Shown in pieces: positions 28,081 to 36,746 of a DNA stretch of 56,610 bases; the stretch's first letter is position 1; every line of letters begins with the position of its first letter. Where the stretch lies: assembly GCA_022508745.1 (NCBI GenBank), contig JAFLUP010000004.1, positions 1-56,610 on the forward strand. The letters are read 5' to 3'. Source of the DNA: Oscillospiraceae bacterium. GTDB taxonomy: Bacteria; Bacillota; Clostridia; Oscillospirales; CAG-382. Under the pieces are notes generated by a model, which saw only the letters and a program-made list of their open reading frames with translations, did no database searches and was not told the DNA's origin. The position numbers and the translations under genes were made by a program.

Positions 28081-28887
28081 ATGGGATATCGCATCGAGTA
28101 CGCGTGCATCAGTCATATAGGGAATTGTCGAAGCATCAATCAGGATAATTTCATCTGCACCGGTCGCTATATGGAACTCAAAAACGACAGCACCGAGTTT
28201 CCCTTGACGGGGCAGGTGCCTGCGAACCCTCCGTCAGTATTTGGTATTTTCGACGGCATGGGCGGCGAGTATTGTGGGGAAGTTGCAGCGTTTATTGCCT
28301 CCCAACGCGCGTCGGAGCTTTCCATCGGGAAGGACGCCGCCGCGGATCTGTACGACTTTTGCATGGACGCAAACGAGAGAATCTGCAAGTACGCGGAGGA
28401 ACACGACGTTCCCTCCATGGGGACGACGGCCGCCATGCTTGCTTTCACCGGCAGCGAGATCGTTCTGTGTAATATCGGGGACAGCAAGATCTTCCGTCTT
28501 TCCGGCGGAAACATGGAGCAGATCTCCAAAGACCATACCGAGATCGCCGCATACGGAAAAAAAGCGCCGTTGTACCAGAATTTGGGGATCCCGGCGACCG
28601 AACTGGTCATCGAACCGTATTTTTCCCACGGGAAGTATCAGGACGGGGACGTTTACCTCATCTGTTCGGACGGACTGACCGACATGGTGACGAACGAGGA
28701 GATACAGGCTACCGTCGAGCAGCTTCCTTTTCAGGAATGTGCCGGGGAGCTGTTGAAAAAGGCTCTGGAGAACGGCGGAAAGGACAATACGTCCATCATC
28801 CTTTGTAAGGTTCAACGGGAGCCCAACTGGATCATGAAGCTCTTCGGCGGCAAGCAAAAACGGGACGCGGCGCGCACCGACAAATAA
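28081..28887 (+). CDS. PP2C-type Ser/Thr phosphatase
   Basis: The 268-residue PPM phosphatase should reverse phosphorylation by the neighbouring kinase. The metal-binding acidic motifs are in place: RSINQDN (residues 18-24), FDGMGG (about 57-62), GDSKIFR (about 132-138), CSDGLTDM (about 198-205) and DNTSIIL (about 238-244). A short basic tail follows. It lies 59 bp after the kinase with a strong ribosome site AAAGGAGG. Kinase, phosphatase and FHA protein in one operon make a closed phospho-threonine circuit. Confidence 0.95.
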   Translation: MGYRIEYACISHIGNCRSINQDNFICTGRYMELKNDSTEFPLTGQVPANPPSVFGIFDGMGGEYCGEVAAFIASQRASELSIGKDAAADLYDFCMDANERICKYAEEHDVPSMGTTAAMLAFTGSEIVLCNIGDSKIFRLSGGNMEQISKDHTEIAAYGKKAPLYQNLGIPATELVIEPYFSHGKYQDGDVYLICSDGLTDMVTNEEIQATVEQLPFQECAGELLKKALENGGKDNTSIILCKVQREPNWIMKLFGGKQKRDAARTDK

Positions 28888-28953
28888 GCGGACCGCCGCC
28901 GGAGCGGGATAGAGCATACAGCATGTTATTTTAGGAAAGCGGAGGTAGACGGT

Positions 28954-31275
28954 TTGTATCAAGAGGAAGCGACCGTACGTGTCAAGCAAGCGCATAACCA
29001 GATACAGATGTCCGATCTGATGATCGACATTTTTGACGGCAACAGGCAGCCCCAAAGAGTCCGCCTTATGGATTTCAAAAAGGCGGTGGTGACGTTTGGG
29101 CGTGACCAGAGCAACGATATTGTCATGGCGTCCCCGCTGGTGTCCTCCGAGCATGGTCGGTTCTTCTTTAAGGCCGGCGTGTGGTACATCGAGGACAAGG
29201 CGGTCTATCGGGATCGCGGCAGCACGAACGGGATCATCTACAACAATACCCAGATCGAATCCCGCGCCATGAGCGACGGCGATTTCTTCCGGATCGACGA
29301 CGGCGTGGAGACCGTGAAGGACGGCGTTCTGTTCGTGGTTTCCGGCGCGGAGTCCGACAATCGGTGGGAAACGCTGCCCCTCTCCGCCGCCCCCGTGATC
29401 ACCATCGGGCGCGCGTTTGATTGCAACATTGTGCTTCCGCACATCAGCGTATCCAAATGCCATGCGAAGATCGTCCGGGAGAACGGCGGATACTATATCG
29501 TTGATAACAACAGTGTCAACGGCGTCATCGTCAACAACCGGCGCATTTCCGGCAAGGAAAAGCTGAACGAAAAAGACGTCATCACCATCACCAATTCCAA
29601 ACTGATCTTTACCTCCTCCGCCATCTCCTACCGCTGCTATAAGATCGGCGTTTCGGTGGACGCTTCGGATGTTGTGATCCGGCGCGGGAAGGGCAGAAAG
29701 GCGTTCACCACCTGCAATCATGTCAGCCTGAACGTGAAACCGGGGGAACTGATCGCCGTGATCGGCGGGTCCGGCGCGGGCAAGTCCACCATCCTCAACT
29801 GTATGTGCGGCTACTTGAAGCCACAGCACGGCGACGTATACATCAACGGCATTGATCTCTACCGCAACTTCGATTCCATCAAGAAGCTGATCGGCTATGT
29901 GCCCCAGTCCGATATCGTGTACGATAACCTTACCCTGCACGATATGTTGCTGTACACCGCAAAACTGCGGTTGCCGGGCGACGTATCCGCCGCAGAGCGG
30001 GAAAAGACCATCAACAACGCCATCGAAATGGTGGAGCTGTCCGAAAAGCGGAACAGCCTGATCAGATCCTTGAGCGGCGGTCAGCGGAAGCGGGCAAGCA
30101 TCGCGGTGGAGCTGATCTCCGACCCGAACCTGCTGTTTCTGGACGAGCCGGCGTCGGGTCTGGACCCCGGCACCGAACGCAGCTTGATGCAATCGCTGCG
30201 GAACATGGCGGACGGGGGAAAAACCGTCATTCTCGTGACCCACAGCACCCTCCAGCTCAAGCTCTGCGATAAGATCGTCTTCATGGGCAAGGGCGGCAAC
30301 CTGTGCTATTTCGGGTCCCATGACGAAGCGCTGGAATTCTTCGGTCTGGACGATATTGTCGGCGTTTATCAAATGATCACGGATCATGCCAAAGAATGGA
30401 GCGAACGGTATAAGCAAACCCTTGCTCCCGCCGGAAAACCCCGCGCCGTTGCCGGGAAGACAAGCGCCACAAAAGAAAACAAATTCAGGCAGTTCTCCGT
30501 GCTTTGCGCCCGATACATGAGGCTGGTCATGAATGACAGGCAAAGGCTGTTGCTGCTGCTGTTCCAAGCGCCTATTCTGGCGTTCCTGATCTCCATTGTC
30601 GCGAACGGGAATGAGTTTACGCAGTACGAAATGACCAAGAGTCTGCTGTTCGCGCTATCGTGTTCCGCTTTCTGGGTCGGTATGCTAAACGCCATTCAGG
30701 AGGTCTGTAAGGAACGCACCATCCTAAAGCGGGAGTACATGACGGGTCTGTCCATCGGCTCCTATATCCTATCCAAGATCGTCGTGATGGGTCTTTTGTG
30801 CTTGATCCAGAGCGCATTGATCATCGGTGTGTTTTCCGCTTTGGTGGGGGCGCCGGAGGAAGGGGTATTCCTGCTGCCGCATCTGGAATTGTTTATCACC
30901 ACATATCTCACTGCCATAGCGTCCTCTGCGATGGGCTTGTTCGTATCCTGCTTGTTCACCAATGCGGACCGCGCCATGACGGTCGCGCCCATTCTGTTGA
31001 TGCCGCAAATCCTGTTTTCGGGCATGATCTTCAAGCTGGACGGCGCCACCGAGGTCATTTCGTGGCTCGCCGTTTGCCGCTGGAGCATGGAAGGCTACGG
31101 CAGCGGCGCCAACTTGAACGGTCTTGTCCATCAGGTGCCGCGTCCGGCAGAATCCTTCTATGAGTTCACCACCGCGCACCTGCTTACCGCGTGGGGGATC
31201 CTCCTGCTGTTCGTCGTCGGGTTCCTGTTGATCGCAAGGATTGTTCTTTCGACGATCAGAAAGAATAACGCTTGA
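28954..31275 (+). CDS. ABC exporter with two N-terminal FHA domains (Rv1747-like)
   Basis: The 773-residue protein has two forkhead-associated domains (about residues 30-115 and 125-205; GRDQSND, SSEHGR and GRAFDCN, VSKCHAK), which bind phosphothreonine. An ABC ATPase follows: Walker A GGSGAGKST (about 269-277), signature LSGGQRKR (about 373-380), Walker B LLFLDEP (about 392-398). The C-terminal ABCG/ABC-2-type permease has six predicted spans (about 520-773). It is a half-transporter that would dimerise. Domain order matches Rv1747 of M. tuberculosis, controlled by the adjacent kinase PknF. The start is TTG 28954 after GCGGAGGT. Substrate is unknown; an envelope precursor or lipid is plausible by analogy only. 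Confidence 0.92.
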   Translation: MYQEEATVRVKQAHNQIQMSDLMIDIFDGNRQPQRVRLMDFKKAVVTFGRDQSNDIVMASPLVSSEHGRFFFKAGVWYIEDKAVYRDRGSTNGIIYNNTQIESRAMSDGDFFRIDDGVETVKDGVLFVVSGAESDNRWETLPLSAAPVITIGRAFDCNIVLPHISVSKCHAKIVRENGGYYIVDNNSVNGVIVNNRRISGKEKLNEKDVITITNSKLIFTSSAISYRCYKIGVSVDASDVVIRRGKGRKAFTTCNHVSLNVKPGELIAVIGGSGAGKSTILNCMCGYLKPQHGDVYINGIDLYRNFDSIKKLIGYVPQSDIVYDNLTLHDMLLYTAKLRLPGDVSAAEREKTINNAIEMVELSEKRNSLIRSLSGGQRKRASIAVELISDPNLLFLDEPASGLDPGTERSLMQSLRNMADGGKTVILVTHSTLQLKLCDKIVFMGKGGNLCYFGSHDEALEFFGLDDIVGVYQMITDHAKEWSERYKQTLAPAGKPRAVAGKTSATKENKFRQFSVLCARYMRLVMNDRQRLLLLLFQAPILAFLISIVANGNEFTQYEMTKSLLFALSCSAFWVGMLNAIQEVCKERTILKREYMTGLSIGSYILSKIVVMGLLCLIQSALIIGVFSALVGAPEEGVFLLPHLELFITTYLTAIASSAMGLFVSCLFTNADRAMTVAPILLMPQILFSGMIFKLDGATEVISWLAVCRWSMEGYGSGANLNGLVHQVPRPAESFYEFTTAHLLTAWGILLLFVVGFLLIARIVLSTIRKNNA

Positions 31276-31324
31276 GCCGTTGAAAACACGAGGAATTGGC
31301 AAAAAAACAACTGATTGTTGAGCA

Positions 31325-31360
31325 AAAAACAGGCAAATCAACCGTTTGTCTGTTTTTTTC
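31325..31360 (+). terminator. Intrinsic terminator of the kinase-ABC operon
   Basis: A hairpin of about 14 bp, AAAAAACAGGCAAA with TTTGTCTGTTTTTT (one G-T pair), ends in a T-run, 50 bp after the ABC gene. Confidence 0.85.
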
Positions 31361-31436
31361 TTCAAAAATCTGTGCTACAATCATGACATCGGGAACGCGT
31401 TCGACAATTTGAGTTTTTGAAAGGAATGATTGATGT

Positions 31437-31928
31437 ATGAAACCTACCATCGGACAAAATATCGCTTTCTACCGCAAAAAAGCGGGTATGACGCAGGAGG
31501 AACTCTCCGAAAAGATCGGCGTCACGGCGCAGGCGATCTCCAAATGGGAAAACGACCTTTCTTACCCGGATCTTGAGATCGTCCGCAAGCTGGCGGAGAT
31601 CTTTGGTATCACGGTGGATCAGCTTCTTAACGGGGAGGACGTCGTTCCTGCCGTACAGGTCGTGGAAACCGAACACCCGGAAAAGCGGATCGTGCAGATC
31701 TGCGTAGAGACCGGAGGCACAACAAAGGTTAACGTGCGAATCCCTGTAGGTCTTGTGGAAAAAATGTATCAGGAAGGAAAGCTGACAGAGCTATTGGGGG
31801 AAGGCGAAGAATTTCCGGAGGGCGTGATCGACCTCATCCAAATGGGTGCGGTCGGTCCGATCGTCGACATCAAAGACGATAATTCCAATACGACGGTGCG
31901 CATCGAGGTGATCAACTATGAAGGTTGA
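31437..31928 (+). CDS. XRE-family HTH transcriptional regulator
   Basis: The 163-residue protein starts with a Cro/C1-type helix-turn-helix at residues 6-66 (MTQEELSEKIGVTAQAISKWE), followed by an acidic C-terminal domain of about 95 residues with no motif I recognise (VNVRIPVGLVEKM). An extended -10 (TGC-TACAAT, hexamer 31376-31381) lies 55 bp upstream of the start. It overlaps the next small gene by 11 bp, so the pair is co-translated. Its C-terminal segment resembles the bacterial SHOCT/DUF-type tails that sense a ligand or partner; I cannot be more specific. Confidence 0.88.
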   Translation: MKPTIGQNIAFYRKKAGMTQEELSEKIGVTAQAISKWENDLSYPDLEIVRKLAEIFGITVDQLLNGEDVVPAVQVVETEHPEKRIVQICVETGGTTKVNVRIPVGLVEKMYQEGKLTELLGEGEEFPEGVIDLIQMGAVGPIVDIKDDNSNTTVRIEVINYEG

Positions 31929-32229
31929 ACTGCGAAGCGGAGAGCTACGCGAAACGATCGAATGTGAAAAGGACGTTTTCTTTATTGGCTGCCGCGTAAC
32001 GGATCCGAGTGGACATTTCACCATCGCGGAGAATCTGGAGGCATACAAAAGTATCTTTGATACCGCAGTCTGCCGCACAAAAGAGATATGTCTGGCAAAT
32101 GGTATGCGACTGGAGATGTGTATGTTTGCAACAGACGACCCGTCTATCCTTGCTATGATGAAACCCTACGCCGGTATGAAATTGGAAGAGGTCGTTTACG
32201 GAGATACGGAACTTATCATCACAGTATAA
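31918..32229 (+). CDS. Small protein of unknown function, coupled to the XRE regulator
   Basis: I do not recognise this 103-residue protein. It is soluble, predicted alpha/beta, with four cysteines (Cys16, Cys25, Cys52 and Cys57 region) not arranged as a zinc motif. It starts at an ATG inside the end of the XRE gene, out of frame with it, and is followed by a strong terminator. It may be a partner or target of the regulator. Coding is supported by the overlap and by the precise position of the terminator. Confidence 0.6.
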   Translation: MKVELRSGELRETIECEKDVFFIGCRVTDPSGHFTIAENLEAYKSIFDTAVCRTKEICLANGMRLEMCMFATDDPSILAMMKPYAGMKLEEVVYGDTELIITV

Positions 32230-32234
32230 AAGCA

Positions 32235-32269
32235 AAGCCGGAAAGCATTGCGCTTTCCGGCTTGTTTTT
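32235..32269. terminator. Bidirectional terminator between the XRE pair and nagB
   Basis: A perfect 12-bp stem (32235-32246 with 32252-32263) with a five-base loop is followed by TGTTTTT. It lies between convergent genes. Confidence 0.88.
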
Positions 32270-32293
32270 ATGGAATGTTTTTGCAACGGAAAC

Positions 32294-33016
32294 TTAACCG
32301 TTCATCGCATCCTTGTCGCAGATGAGGACAACGTCCGGGTGGCACTTCAGGATGGTGCCGGGGACCTGCGTGGTGATGCGGTCGTCCAGCATCTTCTCCA
32401 TGACGTAATGCTTTGCCTTGCCGCTGGCGAGGACGATGATCTTCTTCGCCTTCATGATGGTGCCGATACCCATGGTGACTGCCTGGGTGGGGACGTCCGC
32501 CTTGCTGGCGAAGAAGCGGGAGTTTGCCTCGATGGTGCTGTCGGTAAGACCCGTCAGGTGGGTGCCCACATAGAGGTTCTCTTCCGGCTCGTTGAACGCG
32601 ATGTGACCGTTCGGGCCGAGGCCAAGCACCTGCAGGTCGATCCCGCCGGCTGCTTCGATTTCTGCGTCGTAAGCTGCGCCCATGGCCGCAGGATCCTTCG
32701 CAAGGCCGTCCGGGACGTGGGTGCGGGATTTGTCGATATCCACATGGTCGAACAGGTTGTGGTTCATGAAGTAGCGGTAGCTCTGGTCATGCTCGGGTGC
32801 GAGGGGATAGTATTCGTCCAGATTGTAGGACGTCACATCCTTAAAGGAGATTTCGCCCGCTTTGTTCATCTTTGCCAGCTCCTGATACATACCAACAGGG
32901 GTAGAACCGGTGGCGAGACCCAGTACGCACTGCGGCTTCTCTTTGAGCAGCTCGGCGATGATCTTTGCGCCCTCTTTGGACATTTCTTCGTAGTTTTCAC
33001 AAACGATCAGTTTCAT
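32294..33016 (-). CDS. nagB: Glucosamine-6-phosphate deaminase
   Basis: It converts glucosamine 6-phosphate to fructose 6-phosphate and ammonia, letting the cell use amino sugars from mucin or peptidoglycan. The 240-residue protein has GLATGSTPVG (about 35-44), the catalytic aspartate in YNLDEYY (about residue 66) and the GPNGHIAFNEP loop (about 128-138). The start MKLIVCEN is chosen because GGAGGT lies just ahead on the minus strand; the frame continues 16 codons further without a ribosome site. It is a single-gene unit; nagA is not in the window. Confidence 0.95.
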   Translation of the reverse strand: MKLIVCENYEEMSKEGAKIIAELLKEKPQCVLGLATGSTPVGMYQELAKMNKAGEISFKDVTSYNLDEYYPLAPEHDQSYRYFMNHNLFDHVDIDKSRTHVPDGLAKDPAAMGAAYDAEIEAAGGIDLQVLGLGPNGHIAFNEPEENLYVGTHLTGLTDSTIEANSRFFASKADVPTQAVTMGIGTIMKAKKIIVLASGKAKHYVMEKMLDDRITTQVPGTILKCHPDVVLICDKDAMNG

Positions 33017-33122
33017 ATTTTTCGTACCTCCAAGAATTGGTTTTCTACCTTCGTAGTTTATCACAAAACCTTTTCATGTTCAATAGCTTTCCGCAAAATT
33101 TTTCCGCCTTTTTGAAAATCAT

Positions 33123-33151
33123 TTGACAAAATCTTCGTGGAATGGTATAAT
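33123..33151 (+). promoter_or_regulatory. Sigma-A promoter of the P-loop kinase-like gene
   Basis: TTGACA at 33123-33128 and TATAAT at 33146-33151, spacer 17 bp, both perfect. Confidence 0.85.
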
Positions 33152-33188
33152 GCTTTTGTACATTAACAGTTATGGAGCGCAACCCATC

Positions 33189-33776
33189 ATGAAACGTCTC
33201 ATCCTCGTTACCTCGCCCCCCGCCTGCGGGAAGACCTATATTTCCAAAAAGCTCGCGGAGAATCTGAAGCACGTCGTCTATCTGGATAAGGATACCCTCA
33301 TTCCGCTTTCCAAAGTCATCTTTGAAGTGGCGGGGGAGCCGTATAACCGCAGCTCGGATTTCTTTAAGAAGTATATCCGGGATGTGGAGTATGTGACCAT
33401 CCTCGAATTGGCTTGCGAGGCGCTGAAATACGACGATATCGTGCTGATCAACGCGCCCTTCACCCAAGAGGTGCGGGACAGTGCGTATATCAATGCGCTC
33501 AAGAAGCGGCTGGTGCAGATGAACACCAAATTGACGGTGATCTGGGTGCAGACGGACGTGGAGGTTTGCAAGCAGCGGATGTTAGCCCGCGGCTCCGACC
33601 GGGATACCTGGAAGGTGGAGCATTGGGACGAGTACGTCCAAGGCGTCAACTTCGACATTCCCGCGGCCCTTGATGACCCGGACGTGTTGGACGACCTGCT
33701 GATCTTCTATAACTCCGGCGATGAGGAGTACAACGAATCCATGCACCGGATTCTGGATATCATCGAGAATAGTTGA
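33189..33776 (+). CDS. P-loop NTPase, nucleotide/small-molecule kinase-like
   Basis: The 195-residue cytoplasmic protein begins MKRLILVTSPPACGKTYISKK, whose Walker A is unusual (SPPACGKT in place of GxxxxGKT). LVLI-type strand followed by NAPF (about residue 96) and the R-rich CKQRMLARG...RD segment (about 126-137) resemble the lid of shikimate-kinase/zeta-toxin-like kinases. No single family stands out. It is transcribed alone from a perfect promoter. The start ATG 33189 lies 12 bases after GGAG. An antibiotic- or sugar-kinase role is possible but unproven. Confidence 0.75.
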   Translation: MKRLILVTSPPACGKTYISKKLAENLKHVVYLDKDTLIPLSKVIFEVAGEPYNRSSDFFKKYIRDVEYVTILELACEALKYDDIVLINAPFTQEVRDSAYINALKKRLVQMNTKLTVIWVQTDVEVCKQRMLARGSDRDTWKVEHWDEYVQGVNFDIPAALDDPDVLDDLLIFYNSGDEEYNESMHRILDIIENS

Positions 33777-33783
33777 AAACATG

Positions 33784-33821
33784 AAAAAAGGTTCTCTGCC
33801 GTTTGGCGGGGAACCTTTCTA
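33784..33821. terminator. Bidirectional terminator between convergent genes
   Basis: AAAGGTTC with GAACCTTT (33787-33794 with 33811-33818) continues into CTGCC/GGCGG. The A-run on the left gives a U-tract for the minus-strand gene. Confidence 0.8.
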
Positions 33822-33832
33822 TATCAAAATCG

Positions 33833-34480
33833 TTACGCTTTCATCCGCATCTCCCAGAGGTGCGATACATCGCCGATGTAGGACACGCCGGGCACCGCGT
33901 AGCCGGATTCATCCGCACGGAAGTGAACGTGGGTGACCGAAGTGGTGTGGATCTGGAAATGATACCAGTTGAACACCGGGAACATCCCCAGCAGATGGGC
34001 GATCCAGGCGGAGCCGAATCCCCCGTGGCAGAAGCAGCAGATCCGCCGGTCGCTCGGCTCTGTTGCACGGTAGCGGAGCCCCTCCCGCACATAGCCGTGC
34101 CGGGCGAGGAATTCATCGGAATTGCGGATCATGTCCTCAATTGTCCCGGTGCGCTCCGGCGCGATGTCCTTGACCAACTGTGCGCCGTTTACGAGATCAA
34201 CGGTATAGCCGGAATCCAGTTGTGAGGCGTCGTTTAAGGCGCAGTGCTTCATGTAATCCATGCTCTCCGCCATCCAGCTTTCGATGGAAAATTCCATGCC
34301 CAGCGCTTTGCAGGAGGGTCTGGCGGTATCCTGCGCTCTGCCCAGCGGGGAAGCGTAGATGTCGGTGGGGTTGATGCGGAGGATGCGGGGCACCAGCGCT
34401 TCCGCTTCCTTCCAACCGAGCTCGGTCAGGGTGTCGTGAGCGTAATCCGGGTCGCCGTGGCGGATGATGTAGAGTTCCAT
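33833..34480 (-). CDS. Histidine phosphatase family protein (PGAM-like)
   Basis: The 215-residue enzyme has the RHG motif with the phospho-accepting His8 (MELYIIRHGDP) and the second histidine in CHGGFG (about residue 155). A branch specificity cannot be read. The start at 34480 follows GAAAGGACA on the minus strand; an upstream in-frame ATG overlaps galM. It lies 16 bp after galM and is probably cotranscribed with it, which hints at sugar-phosphate metabolism. Confidence 0.88.
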   Translation of the reverse strand: MELYIIRHGDPDYAHDTLTELGWKEAEALVPRILRINPTDIYASPLGRAQDTARPSCKALGMEFSIESWMAESMDYMKHCALNDASQLDSGYTVDLVNGAQLVKDIAPERTGTIEDMIRNSDEFLARHGYVREGLRYRATEPSDRRICCFCHGGFGSAWIAHLLGMFPVFNWYHFQIHTTSVTHVHFRADESGYAVPGVSYIGDVSHLWEMRMKA

Positions 34481-34496
34481 AATGATGTCCTTTCGG

Positions 34497-35507
34497 TTAT
34501 TGATCAGAAATCGGGTAAAAACGGAAGGTGGTAGCCGCTTCATAAGGCGCGCCCGCGGGAAGGAACGAACCGCCCAGATTCACCCCGTTGGGTTCCTCCT
34601 GCGTTTCAAGGCAGAACGCCCGGTGACGGATCTGTCGCGTACCGTTTTTCATGGGTGCGTCATGCTCGTCGTTGGAGGTGTATAGCTGTACGCAGGAGCG
34701 ATCCGTCCACACCTGCATACCGATCTCCTTGCCTTCTGCACGCGCAGCGAGGGAGAAATCTCCCGGTGAGGGCTTTTGCAGCAGGAAGTTGTTGTCGTAC
34801 CCGCCCCATGGGGTCAGCTGCGGGTGAGGAGTACGGATATCCCGTCCGATGGGCTTGGAAGCCCGGAAATCGAAGGGCGTTCCCTCGCAGGGGAGGTAGT
34901 CTCCCGTAGGGATGTGCAGATCGTCGCAGACACTGATGCGGTCGGCGTCGAGAAAGAGCCGGTGGTCAAGTACTGTCCCGCCGATGCCGTCCAGATTGAA
35001 ATAGGAATGGTTTGTCAGGTTGACCGCCGTGTCCCGGTCGGAGATCGCCTCGTACCGAATGGAGAGGGCGCTGTCCGTTACCTGATAAGTCACGCGCACC
35101 TGTAAATTGCCGGGGAAGCCTTCCTCGCCGTCGGGAGAAAGATAGGTGAGGGACAACCTGTCGCCGTCCATTTCCGCGTGCCAGATCTTTTTGTCAAATC
35201 CCGTAAAACCGCCGTGGAGCTGATTGGTGCCCTTCTCGTTCCGGGAGAGGGCGTATTCCGTCCCGCCGATGCGCAGGGAGCGCATGCGGTTGCAGCAACG
35301 CCCGATGACGGCGCCGTAATAGCAGGAGCTATTCAGATAGGCGTCCGCGCTGTCGAAGCCGCAGACCAGATCCTTCCCGCGGTACAGGATCTGGTGGACG
35401 ATCCCGCCCAAAGAAAGCACCGTGACGGTCAGCTCACTGCTCGATAGACGATAGCCTGTGACCGGTCCGAGACGACTTTCGGAAAAGGGAAAAACGGTGA
35501 TGCTCAT
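34497..35507 (-). CDS. galM: Aldose 1-epimerase (mutarotase)
   Basis: It interconverts alpha and beta anomers of hexoses. The 336-residue protein has the family motifs GRCCNRM (about 72-78), NQLHGG (about 96-101), the catalytic histidine in LTNHSYFNL (about residue 170) and the catalytic glutamate near the C-terminus in CLETQEEPNG. A TGC-TAAAAT extended -10 lies on the minus strand about 30 bp upstream, back to back with the promoter of the GTPase gene. The downstream phosphatase is the likely operon partner. Confidence 0.93.
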   Translation of the reverse strand: MSITVFPFSESRLGPVTGYRLSSSELTVTVLSLGGIVHQILYRGKDLVCGFDSADAYLNSSCYYGAVIGRCCNRMRSLRIGGTEYALSRNEKGTNQLHGGFTGFDKKIWHAEMDGDRLSLTYLSPDGEEGFPGNLQVRVTYQVTDSALSIRYEAISDRDTAVNLTNHSYFNLDGIGGTVLDHRLFLDADRISVCDDLHIPTGDYLPCEGTPFDFRASKPIGRDIRTPHPQLTPWGGYDNNFLLQKPSPGDFSLAARAEGKEIGMQVWTDRSCVQLYTSNDEHDAPMKNGTRQIRHRAFCLETQEEPNGVNLGGSFLPAGAPYEAATTFRFYPISDQ

Positions 35508-35571
35508 GACGCGGAGATCCTCCCACGACGAATTTTTTCCATTTTAGCACAAAACCGCCCGGATTTCAATA

Positions 35572-35600
35572 TTGACTTTTGAAAAAAAGCGCGGTATAAT
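35572..35600 (+). promoter_or_regulatory. Sigma-A promoter of the G3E GTPase pair
   Basis: TTGACT at 35572-35577 and TATAAT at 35595-35600, spacer 17 bp. A 70-bp leader precedes the first GTPase; no Zur-type palindrome was obvious to me. Confidence 0.8.
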
Positions 35601-35670
35601 ACCAATAATAAAAGAAAAAACACACGCTTTGCAAAAAAGTGCGTGCTGCAAGACAGAAAGAAGTGTTTGT

Positions 35671-36744
35671 ATGACAAAAATTGATATTTTCTCCGGCTTT
35701 CTCGGCGCGGGGAAAACGACGCTTATCAAAAAACTCATCAGCGAAGCCTACGCCGGTGAAAAGCTGGTACTCATCGAAAACGAGTTCGGCGAGATCGGCA
35801 TCGACGGCGGCTTTCTGCGGGATGCGGATATCGCCGTGACAGAGATGAATTCCGGCTGCATCTGCTGCAGTCTGGTGGGGGATTTCTCCGAGGCGCTGGG
35901 GAAGGTGCTGGAGCAGTTCCATCCCGACCGTATCCTCATCGAGCCCTCCGGCGTGGGAAAATTGAGCGACGTGATCCGTGCCGTCCGGCAGGTGAACGCG
36001 GCGGACGCGACTCTCAACAGCTTCACCACCGTGGTGGACGCCAACCGCTGCAAGATGTATATGCGCAACTTCGGCGAGTTCTTTAACGATCAGGTGGAGC
36101 ACGCAGGCGCCATCGTTTTGAGCCATACGGATGCTATGTCTGAGGAAAAGCTGGCAAAGTGCGTGGAACTGCTGCGGGAACGCAACGCAGACGCTCCTCT
36201 GGTGACAACGCCTTGGGGCGAGCTGACCGGCGCACAGCTGTTGGACGCGATGGAACGGAAGAATACCGTCGCGCACGCGTTGGAACTGCTGGCGGAGGAA
36301 ACTGCCCACGAGCATCATCACCACCATGATCATGATCATGAACACGAACATCATCATGATCACGATCATGAACATCATCACGAGCATGATCACGACCATG
36401 AGCATCACGTGGTGGACGAGCACGGGCATTGCAGCTGTGGGCACGATCATCATCACCACGATGCGGACGAGATCTTTGTCAGTTGGGGCGTGGAGACCGC
36501 CCGCAAGTATACCCGCGAAGAGCTGCAAGGTATGCTGGAGCAGCTCCTGCGGGAAACCGAGTATGGCTCCGTGCTGCGGGCAAAGGGGATCGTCCCGGCG
36601 AAGGACGGCACTTGGCTGCACTTCGATTATGTGCCCGGCGAGCCGGACGTGCGGACCGGCAGTGCGGACGTCACGGGGCGGCTGTGCGTCATCGGCGCCG
36701 ATCTGAAGCAGGATAAACTGGCAACACTGTTTGGGGTATCATAA
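35671..36744 (+). CDS. CobW/G3E-family GTPase with a histidine-rich metal-binding region
   Basis: A GTP-driven metal chaperone of 357 residues. Walker A GFLGAGKTT is at residues 9-17 and the conserved metal-binding C-x-C-C as SGCICC (Cys63, Cys65, Cys66). Between the GTPase and the C-terminal CobW domain lies a region of about 50 residues (about 211-262) that is mostly His, Asp and Glu, including CSCGH. Such regions bind zinc or nickel. The C-terminal CobW_C domain spans about 265-350. The start is ATG 35671; the frame is open 33 codons upstream without a ribosome site. The next G3E gene begins 3 bp downstream. Confidence 0.93.
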   Translation: MTKIDIFSGFLGAGKTTLIKKLISEAYAGEKLVLIENEFGEIGIDGGFLRDADIAVTEMNSGCICCSLVGDFSEALGKVLEQFHPDRILIEPSGVGKLSDVIRAVRQVNAADATLNSFTTVVDANRCKMYMRNFGEFFNDQVEHAGAIVLSHTDAMSEEKLAKCVELLRERNADAPLVTTPWGELTGAQLLDAMERKNTVAHALELLAEETAHEHHHHHDHDHEHEHHHDHDHEHHHEHDHDHEHHVVDEHGHCSCGHDHHHHDADEIFVSWGVETARKYTREELQGMLEQLLRETEYGSVLRAKGIVPAKDGTWLHFDYVPGEPDVRTGSADVTGRLCVIGADLKQDKLATLFGVS

Positions 36745-36746
36745 CC

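Noticed and set aside
28234..30567. A 777-codon minus-strand frame
   Set aside because: Shadow of the phosphatase and FHA-ABC genes, no recognisable motif.
33017..33064. A longer nagB start encoding MINYEG, similar to the end of the XRE protein
   Set aside because: Short match only and no ribosome site. GGAGGT places the start at 33016. Judged coincidence.
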